NCBI GenBank assembly: GCA_043775075.1
Contig: JAYVSS010000262.1
Span: 1-7,426, forward strand
DNA: 7,426 nucleotides
Direction: 5' to 3'
DNA from: JANLQX01 sp043775075
GTDB taxonomy: Bacteria > Actinomycetota > Acidimicrobiia > Acidimicrobiales > JANYDT01
Shown here piece after piece: positions 1-4,593 of this stretch (its first letter is position 1; each line of letters begins with the position of its first letter). Both the position numbers and the translations under genes were made by a program. The notes beneath the pieces were generated by a model. The model made no database searches. It was not told the DNA's origin and worked only from the letters and a program-made list of their open reading frames with translations.

Positions 1-44
1 CTCGCGGCACGCGCCGTGCCAATGCCGTTTACGGCTGACGCAGT

Positions 45-408
45 TCATCCTCTCGGCTTTGTCTGCTGCACGGTCCACCCGTTTCCGTCGGGGTCCGAAA
101 AATACACGAACCCCCTCCATGGCTGGTCGTCGAAGTCGCTGACCGCCACGCCATGGCCGACGAGTTCAGCACGGGCGGCTTCGATGTCCTCGACGACAAC
201 CTGGACGCCGCGAACCGATCCAGGCGCAGCCATCGGAATGCCCTCGCCGATGACAATCGAACGCTGAGCCGGGCGGCGTCAACTGAACAAGTCGTAGGTC
301 GTTGCTGACACGATTGTCGTGGTCGAGGTTGAAGCCGACCTGGTCGGTGTAGAAGGCAATTGCACGGTCAACGTCGGTGACAGGGATGGCGACAAGCTGC
401 AGCTTCAT
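45..408 (-). pseudogene. VOC/glyoxalase-fold protein, frameshifted
   Basis: This reads as one VOC-superfamily (glyoxalase/bleomycin-resistance fold) protein split by a frameshift. The 5' part starts at the ATG at 406-408 (MKLQLVAIPVTDVDRAIAFY, a typical first beta-alpha-beta motif) and runs to about 261 (LTPPGSA). The 3' part, in another frame, reads SIVIGEGIP, then GVQVVVEDIEAARAEL, then the family C-terminal motif FVYFSDPDGNGW, and stops at 45-47. The two parts together give about 120 residues, normal for a single-domain VOC protein. The break lies near 257-262, where two bases appear lost (or one gained) between the codons for GSA and SIV. I chose the ATG at 408 over the one at 414 because GGAG lies 8 bases upstream of it, against 2 bases for the other. 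The substrate is unknown. A sequencing error is the main alternative to a real pseudogene. Confidence 0.8.
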
Positions 409-427
409 GTCCATGGCTCCGCGCGTA

Positions 428-441
428 CCCCGTCGATGGGG
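428..441. promoter_or_regulatory. Near-palindrome upstream of the VOC gene
   Basis: A 14-base near-palindrome (CCCC GTCGAT GGGG, one mismatched pair) lies about 20 bases upstream of the broken VOC gene start. It could be an operator for a dimeric regulator or a leader hairpin. This is suggested only by symmetry and position. Confidence 0.2.
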
Positions 442-571
442 CACCAAAACAGGATCGAGGGCATCGACGGTGAATCACGCAGTCGCATTCACTCCCCACC
501 GGTCGTTCTTGAGAAAGCGGTCGACGAAACCAGCGGCGTTTTGATGGGTGCCGGCTGGTTCTACCTCGTCA

Positions 572-805
572 CTATCCAGGCAGGGTGGAGAAGTCATTCT
601 TGACGCTGCGGTACCAGGCCATCCCTGCTATCGGGTGCTTCCAGCGACCTTTCATCGCTTTAAGAGCGGGCGCGTGCGCGGTGTCGCCATCGGCGACCAT
701 CGCTTTGAGATGCCCATCCTGTGCCTTGACGATCTGGTTGGCGGTTTGCCCTTCAAGTTGGTGGTCGCACGGGCCACCCAGCTGTTTGCAGGTCATGGTT
801 TTCAT
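572..805 (-). CDS. DUF1059-like small protein (77 aa)
   Basis: A 77-residue protein beginning MKTMTCKQLGGPCD, which matches the conserved N-terminus I know for DUF1059 proteins (two cysteines, here C6 and C13, around a Gly-rich LGG turn). The middle is helical and charged (residues 24-50). The C-terminal half contains GRWKHPIAGMAWYR (about 53-66). No signal peptide or membrane segment is visible, so it is probably cytoplasmic. The start is supported by GAGG about 10 bases upstream of the ATG at 803-805. The family has no established biochemical role that I can name. It sits on the same strand between two VOC-type genes, separated by 163 and 90 bases, so co-transcription is possible but not shown. 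Confidence 0.8.
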   Translation of the reverse strand: MKTMTCKQLGGPCDHQLEGQTANQIVKAQDGHLKAMVADGDTAHAPALKAMKGRWKHPIAGMAWYRSVKNDFSTLPG

Positions 806-851
806 GGGATCACTACCTCGGTCTAGACGTTTGATTGTGGTCCGTTGCTGG

Positions 852-869
852 CGTTGAGCATCGTTGAGC
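852..869. repeat. Two 8-base direct repeats 10 bases apart
   Basis: CGTTGAGC occurs at 852-859 and again at 862-869, a period of 10 bases or one helical turn. It lies 47 bases upstream of the DUF1059-like gene start. Such phased repeats can bind a regulator on one face of the DNA, but chance is possible for so short a unit. Confidence 0.3.
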
Positions 870-895
870 GATCAGAGACCGACCGCCAACTAGGA

Positions 896-1375
896 CTATC
901 CCCGATGCGCCGACTCAATGGCCGCAATGTCGATCTTCTTCATGGTCATCATGGCGTCGAACACGCGCTTGGCTGCCGCGCGATCCGGTTCCGCCATCGC
1001 ATCGGTTAGCGCTCGCGGTGTGATCTGCCACGACAAACCCCATTTGTCTCGGCACCAACCGCACGCGCTCTCCTCCCCGCCGTTGTCGACGATCGCATTC
1101 CACAGCCGATCGGTTTCCGCCTGGTCGTCTGTGGCGATTTGGAACGAGAACGCCTCGCTGTGCGTGAACGCCGCGCCGCCATTCAAACCAATGCACGGAA
1201 CTCCGAGCACCGTAAACTCAACGGTAAGGACATCACCCTCCTTACCGTCTGGATAATCGCCCGGCGCACGGAGCGTCCTACCGACAGCACTGTCGGGGAA
1301 CGTTTCGGCGTAGAACTGGGCAGCCGCTTCGGCACTGCCGTCGTACCATAAACAAATCGTGTTCTTAGCGAGCAT
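896..1375 (-). CDS. PhnB / 3-demethylubiquinone methyltransferase-like VOC protein
   Basis: A 159-residue protein of the PhnB-like, '3-dmu-9_3-mt' branch of the VOC superfamily. It opens with NTICLWYDGSAEAAAQFYAE (residues 5-24), the family's first strand-helix unit. It continues with FTVLGVPCIGLNGG (54-67), FTHSEAFSFQI (70-80), the helix TDRLWNAIVDNGGEES (88-103), and CGWCRDKWGLSWQITP (105-120), the signature near the C-terminus. Length is normal for the family. Despite the domain name, most members are not methyltransferases and their substrates are unknown. Two ATGs are adjacent (1378 and 1375). I chose 1375 because GGAGG is then 6 bases away, versus 3. It is cytoplasmic, with no membrane segment. 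The 90-base gap to the downstream DUF1059-like gene allows a shared transcript. Confidence 0.85.
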   Translation of the reverse strand: MLAKNTICLWYDGSAEAAAQFYAETFPDSAVGRTLRAPGDYPDGKEGDVLTVEFTVLGVPCIGLNGGAAFTHSEAFSFQIATDDQAETDRLWNAIVDNGGEESACGWCRDKWGLSWQITPRALTDAMAEPDRAAAKRVFDAMMTMKKIDIAAIESAHRG

Positions 1376-1756
1376 CATCGTCCTCCATGAGACAAGGAAT
1401 GCTGTAGGTACCCCATTCAGAGAGCAGTGAAACGGGCACCGAAGAGAGAGGAGGTCAACCGAGATTGAACGAATGCGATCTTTGGCATCTGATGTCATGT
1501 CAAACGCAGACCTCGGCGAGAAGGTAGCCGACCAACGTCGCAAATGTCACCATACACGTCGACATGCCTTGCGACACGAAGCCGTTTCGGGAAGCCATCC
1601 ATCCCGCGGAACTCGTTTACGCAAGATGAAAACCAAACGTCACCCCCGAGACCCTGATCAACCCGGGGACGATGCGGGCCTCAGTTCGTCGCGGGTTTCG
1701 GGCGCAACGGCGCAGGGTATCGACCGTGAACACGCCTTAGGGCGAGATTCGGAGCC
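1376..1756. other. Intergenic stretch without a convincing gene
   Basis: About 380 bases between the divergently oriented VOC gene (minus) and the membrane-protein operon (plus), so promoters for both should lie here. I found no clear -35/-10 pair. An unusually good Shine-Dalgarno-like GAGGAGGT lies near 1449-1456, but its nearest plus-strand ATG (1473) is some 17 bases away and opens a low-complexity, Arg/His-rich frame that looks non-coding. On the minus strand 1500-1598 could encode a 32-residue peptide with one hydrophobic stretch (MVTFATLVGYLLAEV), without a good ribosome site. I annotate neither. Confidence 0.5.
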
Positions 1757-2410
1757 ATGCCATGGTTGACGGGTGAAGTCGACTCGGCATCGAAGATGTC
1801 ACGTGAAGATGCCAGTTCGGCCGTTCAGCGCGTGCCGGGCACTGCGACGCGACGGGACAGCGGGCTCACTGCGCTGATCCTCGGCTGTTTTGCCGCCGGC
1901 TGGTTCAGCTGGACTCCGGAGGCTTCAGGAGCGTTGGCCGACGCACTCCAGATGGGCAGTGCGGCTGCAGTCGTTGTCGGAGTGTTCGGAGGAGTCCGCG
2001 CCGTTCGCGCTTGGCGGTCGGGTGGCGTCCTCAACGACCCAACGGCAGCACGCCGCTACGGGCTATTGGTCGGGGTGGAGTTCGCGGTCGCCGGTGGGGG
2101 TGCACGCGGATTGGTTGCGGTTGGGGCGGCACCGTTCGTGCCGGTCTGGATCTGCGCCGTCGTAGGAGTGCACTTTTTCCCACTCGCGTCGGTGCTCCAC
2201 GCTTCGATGACCCGCTGGCTGGGTGTCGCCGTCACGACAGTCTCCATCGCAGGCCTGCTCGTCGGCGTGTCGAGCGACATCGCACCGAGCACGGTGACCG
2301 GAACCGGTGCTGGCGTTTCGCTCCTGGGCTATTCGATCCTCATGCTCGTCGGTTCCCGTCATCGTGCCGGCCTACCGGTCGCTGTCCCCGACCCGGATGT
2401 GGTGCGGTGA
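1757..2410 (+). CDS. Six-helix integral membrane protein, function unknown
   Basis: A 217-residue membrane protein. Hydrophobic segments sit at about residues 36-52, 67-84, 101-123, 127-147, 153-171 and 182-200. The most distinctive parts are YGLLVGVEFAVAG (101-113) and PVWICAVVGVHFFPLASVL (129-147). I recognise these from uncharacterised actinobacterial membrane proteins, but no function is known to me. No catalytic or transport motif is visible. The start is uncertain: the ATG at 1757 has GGAG only 2 bases upstream, and the in-frame ATG at 1796 (MSREDASS) has no good site but would trim an N-terminus that looks non-conserved. The stop TGA (2408-2410) overlaps the next ORF's GTG start, so this is the first gene of a coupled operon. 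Confidence 0.75.
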   Translation: MPWLTGEVDSASKMSREDASSAVQRVPGTATRRDSGLTALILGCFAAGWFSWTPEASGALADALQMGSAAAVVVGVFGGVRAVRAWRSGGVLNDPTAARRYGLLVGVEFAVAGGGARGLVAVGAAPFVPVWICAVVGVHFFPLASVLHASMTRWLGVAVTTVSIAGLLVGVSSDIAPSTVTGTGAGVSLLGYSILMLVGSRHRAGLPVAVPDPDVVR

Positions 2411-2562
2411 CACCGGCACACCGTTCCGCGACTCGACCGTGGAGCGCTGCGCCTAGGCGCCCGACCGGATCGGATCAGCACCTGACTGCGCACGCCCGCG
2501 CACTCGTCCACAGCTTCGACGCTGCACTGCTTCGCGCTGCCCCTGATCCCTCCGCCGAATGA
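2407..2562 (+). CDS. Small ORF coupled to both neighbours (51 aa)
   Basis: A 51-residue ORF beginning with GTG at 2407-2409, overlapping the upstream TGA as GTGA, and ending with TGA at 2560-2562, overlapping the rhomboid gene's ATG as ATGA. The N-terminal half is Arg/Pro-rich. The C-terminal part (HARALVHSFDAALLRAA) could form an amphipathic helix. No domain is recognised and no Shine-Dalgarno is evident, consistent with translation by termination-reinitiation. The main support is the exact 4-base overlap at both ends with no gap, the same arrangement as the next junction. The composition is less clearly coding than its neighbours, so it may instead be a chance open frame that bridges ribosomes to the rhomboid start. 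Confidence 0.45.
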   Translation: MTPAHRSATRPWSAAPRRPTGSDQHLTAHARALVHSFDAALLRAAPDPSAE

Positions 2563-3272
2563 TCGCAAACCGAGCCGACGATCGACCGGTGATGACTGCT
2601 GTCGTGTTCTGCATCACTGCTGTCGTGAGCGTCACCGCGCTGGCGAACGTCGCGGTGATGCGGGCGATGACCCGGGACATTCACGGGCTCCGTAGTGGGC
2701 AGTGGTGGAGGTTCGTGAGCCCGACCCTGGTCCAGTCGTCGGGTTGGGGTCAGTTCGTGTTCAACATGGCAGGGCTCATCGTGGTCGGCGCCGCCCTGGA
2801 GCAGCGGGTCCAGCGATCGGTCTGGATCGTGGTCTACCTCGTGGGTGGTGTGGGAAGCGTGGCGCTGCTCACCCGGTGGCGTCCGGGCGACACCGGTGGT
2901 GGCTCGTCTGACGCGATCGCTTCGCTGATCGGGGCGCTCGCCGTCGCGTTCGCCTGGCGCAGTTCGACCCGGCGGGGTGACTGGCCTGCGCAGGTGTATT
3001 CGGTCTTCTTCGCTGGCTACCTCACCGGCCTTGCGCTCCGCGGTGTCGTGCCGTCGATCATCGCCGGTAACCTGTCGGTCGCGGCGCTGTTCGCTGCCCG
3101 CCGGGCGTGGCACCCCTCGACCGTCGACCGGGCGTGTCTGGTGATGATCGCCGCGTGCGGAACGGTCATGACCGTCGCGCAGCAGGGGCATGGCATCGGC
3201 ATCGTTGCTGGCATCGCAATCGAGGGGATTGTGCTCGCTCGTACGGCTCCGATCGGGACGGCCACGACATGA
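2559..3272 (+). CDS. Rhomboid-family intramembrane protein
   Basis: A 237-residue polytopic protein of the rhomboid (S54) intramembrane serine protease family, which cleaves transmembrane substrates within the bilayer. Landmarks are: TM1 near 12-34; the L1-loop-like SGQWWRFVSPTLVQSSGWGQFVFN (46-69), including WWRFVSP; TM2 ending GAALE (77-81); TM3 about 88-104; and GGGSSDAIASLIG (113-125), corresponding to the GxSG nucleophile segment with S117. GHGIGIVAGIAIEG (210-223) is the catalytic-His helix with H211. Deviations are that the usual HxxxN of TM2 is QxxxN (Q65, N69), GxSG is GSSD, and S117 and H211 are 94 residues apart, with extra hydrophobic segments between (compare 53 in GlpG). The start ATG overlaps the upstream stop (ATGA). 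A later in-frame ATG at 2592 is possible but loses that overlap. Proteolytic activity is likely but not certain. Confidence 0.75.
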   Translation: MIANRADDRPVMTAVVFCITAVVSVTALANVAVMRAMTRDIHGLRSGQWWRFVSPTLVQSSGWGQFVFNMAGLIVVGAALEQRVQRSVWIVVYLVGGVGSVALLTRWRPGDTGGGSSDAIASLIGALAVAFAWRSSTRRGDWPAQVYSVFFAGYLTGLALRGVVPSIIAGNLSVAALFAARRAWHPSTVDRACLVMIAACGTVMTVAQQGHGIGIVAGIAIEGIVLARTAPIGTATT

Positions 3273-3717
3273 CGACCGACGACGTGACACCAACCCCGGG
3301 GACTGCGGCCACGCGCCCGCCAGGCCGTGGCAACCGGAACCCGCCGCGGCACCTGGGCTGGACGCTGTCGGTGTAATTCGCCGATCTCGTACTGCACTCG
3401 TCGTCTACTACGCCCTGCGAGCTTTCGCGACAGGCGTGTGGACTGCCCTCATCGTTCCCACGCTCGTTACCGGTCTGCTGATCCTCATCCGTTGGGCGTG
3501 GTCACGCCGGATCGACGCGCTCAGCGCGTTCGTGCTCGCCACCGTGGCCGTCAGCGCCGCGGTGTCGGCATGGCGCGCGGATCCCCGCTTCCTACTCGCC
3601 AGAGGCGCCGTGTTCACCGCCGCCGTAGCAACGCTGTTCCTCGGCTCGTTGCTGATCCGGCGGCCGTTCGCGTTCACCCTCAGCCGAGGGCTGAGCGAAC
3701 GGACACAAGGCCTCTGA
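3269..3717 (+). pseudogene. VC0807-like membrane protein, nonsense and frameshift
   Basis: The ATG at 3269 overlaps the rhomboid stop as ATGA and encodes a Thr/Pro/Arg-rich N-terminus (MTTDDVTPTP...GWTLSV) that ends at TAA 3374-3376. Reading through that stop gives FADLVL. Then, after a one-base loss at about 3395-3396, another frame continues as LVVYYALRAF and on through hydrophobic segments to TGA 3715-3717 (106 residues). The second part has the look of VC0807-family membrane proteins: VYYALRA, the loop ADPRFLLARGAVFTA, and LLIRRPFAFTLSR. The frame-1 section has no plausible start of its own, so I read one gene with TTA-to-TAA and a -1 shift. The total would be about 149 residues, shorter than I expect for the family, so the C-terminus may also be lost. 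The family name is a pattern judgement, held with moderate confidence. Confidence 0.55.
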
Positions 3718-3718
3718 G

Positions 3719-3750
3719 CCGTTTCGCGACCGGATGGTAGAGCGAAACGG
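3719..3750 (+). terminator. Hairpin after the membrane-protein operon
   Basis: A perfect 9-base inverted repeat (CCGTTTCGC at 3719-3727, GCGAAACGG at 3742-3750, 14-base loop) begins 2 bases after the last stop codon of the plus-strand operon. There is no T tract after it, so it is at best a weak or factor-assisted terminator or an mRNA 3'-end stabiliser. Confidence 0.4.
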
Positions 3751-3776
3751 TAGAGCGCGGGTGTCCAGGAAAGCAA

Positions 3777-3802
3777 TCAGGCACCCTCAAAAGGGTGCCT
3801 GA
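3777..3802 (-). terminator. Terminator hairpin of the tRNA-Gly gene
   Basis: A perfect 11-base stem (TCAGGCACCCT / AGGGTGCCTGA) with a 4-base loop lies 14 bases beyond the tRNA CCA end in the minus direction. It is followed on that strand by TTGCTTT, a short T-rich run. This fits a Rho-independent terminator for the tRNA transcript. It may also stop transcription from the plus-strand operon, although no T tract follows in that direction. Confidence 0.75.
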
Positions 3803-3816
3803 CCTGCGGTTATGCT

Positions 3817-3891
3817 TGGAGCGGAAGACGGGATTCGAACCCGCGACCCTCACCTTGGCAAGGTGATGCTCTACCACTGAGCCACTTCCGC
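3817..3891 (-). tRNA. tRNA-Gly (anticodon GCC)
   Basis: On the minus strand the sequence folds as a complete cloverleaf. The acceptor stem is GCGGAAG/CTTCCGC. The D arm is GCTC-AGTGGTA-GAGC. The anticodon stem is TCACC/GGTGA with loop TTGCCAA (anticodon GCC, reading GGC/GGT), followed by a 5-base variable loop. The T arm is GCGGG-TTCGAAT-CCCGT, whose first pair is a G-T wobble. The discriminator base T and a gene-encoded CCA (3817-3819 on the plus strand) follow the acceptor stem, giving 75 nt in total. The anticodon stem, the TTCGAAT loop and the start GCGG are all typical of glycine tRNAs. It stands alone with its own terminator. Confidence 0.97.
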
Positions 3892-3904
3892 GTGACGACC
3901 TCAA

Positions 3905-3910
3905 ACCCTA
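3905..3910 (-). promoter_or_regulatory. Possible -10 box of the tRNA-Gly gene
   Basis: TAGGGT on the minus strand, matching TANNNT, lies 13 bases upstream of the tRNA 5' end, a suitable distance for a -10 element. No good TTGAC-like -35 is seen. This is weak evidence. Confidence 0.3.
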
Positions 3911-3960
3911 GCAAACGACGTCGCCACCCGGTTGCCGTTCGCCAGAAGGGACTGGCGGGT

Positions 3961-3974
3961 CCATCGATCGATGG
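3961..3974. repeat. Perfect 14-base palindrome
   Basis: CCATCGATCGATGG is its own reverse complement, and after one mismatch two further bases on each side pair. It sits in the spacer between the tRNA gene and the decayed ABC gene, upstream of both. It could be an operator of the former ABC-exporter operon or of the tRNA promoter region. Nothing else in the 3892-4021 spacer is recognisable. Confidence 0.4.
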
Positions 3975-4021
3975 TCCGGCAAGTGTCGGGCCGGTCGATA
4001 CCGCTTCCTATTGCGGTCAGT

Positions 4022-4380
4022 CAAGGTAAGACAATTCAACCCGTCATCAGCGTTTCCGACCTCCTATGACCTACGCCGGAGGGGACGACGGCGGTGGATG
4101 GCATCGATTTCTCCGTTGCCGCCGGCGAGGTTTATGCGCTCCTTGGACCCAACGGAGCAGGCAAGACGACAACAGTCGAAATTCTCGAAGGCTTTCGTCG
4201 TCGGCCTGACGGAAAAACGATCGACCCGAGTGGACCGCCTGTCCAGTGGTCACCAGCGGCGTCTCGACGTGGGCCGTGGCATCATCGGCCGCCCGGAACT
4301 CCGCTTTTCTCGACGAAGCGACGACGGGATTCGACCCGGAGGCCCGTCGCCAATTCTGGGATCCCATCAGATCCCTACGC
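4022..4380 (+). pseudogene. ABC exporter ATPase remnant (DrrA-like)
   Basis: Three pieces of one ABC ATPase appear in three frames. Piece 1 (about 4031-4204) reads VISVSDL, an in-frame stop at 4067-4069, then AVDGIDFSVAAGEVYALLGPNGAGKTTTVEILEGFRR with an intact Walker A (4145-4168). Around 4064-4085 the original MTYAGG can be recovered in a shifted frame, pointing to two compensating indels. Piece 2 (4227-4307) carries the ABC signature region RLSSGHQRRLDVGRGIIGRPEL. About 90-100 residues with the Q-loop that should separate them are missing. Piece 3 starts after a T-run frameshift (4305-4308) with LDEATTGFDPEARRQFW...IRSLR, that is Walker B and D-loop, with Pro of DEPTTG replaced by Ala. The H-loop end is absent. 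Wording such as EILEGF and TTGFDP fits drug/antibiotic exporter ATPases. It is non-functional. Confidence 0.88.
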
Positions 4381-4593
4381 GCACCGGTGGCCGATGTGCT
4401 GACGCCACGCGAACTCGTAGTCTTACGTCTCGTGGGCATCGGCCTCACCAACGCCAAAATTGGAAGCCGACTGTTCATTGGCGAGTCCACCGTGAAGACC
4501 CATCTGCTGCGCACATTCGCCAAACTTGGTGTGGACGATCGGACCGCCGCCGCCACTATGGCGATGCGGCGCGGTCTCCTCACCGAAAGCTAA
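4381..4593 (+). pseudogene. LuxR/NarL response-regulator C-terminal fragment
   Basis: Directly after the ABC remnant, in the same frame, comes a complete LuxR-type helix-turn-helix: VLTPRELVVLRLVGIGLTNAKIG, then IGESTVKTHLLRTFAKLGVDDRTAAATMAMRRGLL, ending at TAA 4591-4593. The receiver domain with its phospho-acceptor Asp is absent, and no start codon with a ribosome site precedes the domain. The known DrrA-type arrangement (ATPase, permease, histidine kinase, NarL-family regulator) suggests it was the last gene of the same operon. The HTH itself shows no stop or shift, so a short DNA-binding peptide from GTG 4387 or 4396 is formally possible but not supported. Its stop overlaps the convergent WS/DGAT stop. 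Confidence 0.85.

Noticed and set aside
6..20. Short hairpin GGCACG-CGC-CGTGCC beyond the broken VOC gene
   Set aside because: A 6-base stem is expected by chance in GC-rich DNA and has no T tract.
528..560. Inverted repeat AACCAGC / GCTGGTT just beyond the DUF1059-like stop
   Set aside because: A 7-base stem with a long loop and no T tract; too weak to call a terminator.
1500..1598. Minus-strand 32-codon peptide with one hydrophobic stretch
   Set aside because: A single short hydrophobic run without a ribosome site, conservation data or operon context is not enough to call a gene.
1473..1769. Plus-strand ORF of 98 codons, or its shorter form from 1626, with a strong Shine-Dalgarno-like GAGGAGGT upstream
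   Set aside because: The ribosome-site-like sequence is too far from the ATG and the translation is low-complexity. It would also overlap the membrane protein's start. Not supported.
2475..3293. Minus-strand ORF of 272 codons
   Set aside because: Arg/Asp/His-rich low-complexity translation opposite the rhomboid gene. It is an antisense shadow.
3680..3904. Minus-strand 74-codon ORF containing GSNPVFRS
   Set aside because: It is the usual artefact of translating a tRNA gene; the sequence is tRNA-Gly plus its terminator.
4094..4402. Reading 4094-4402 as a small functional ATPase because Walker A is intact
   Set aside because: The frame leaves the ABC family after about residue 37. Signature and Walker B lie in other frames, so no working nucleotide-binding domain results.
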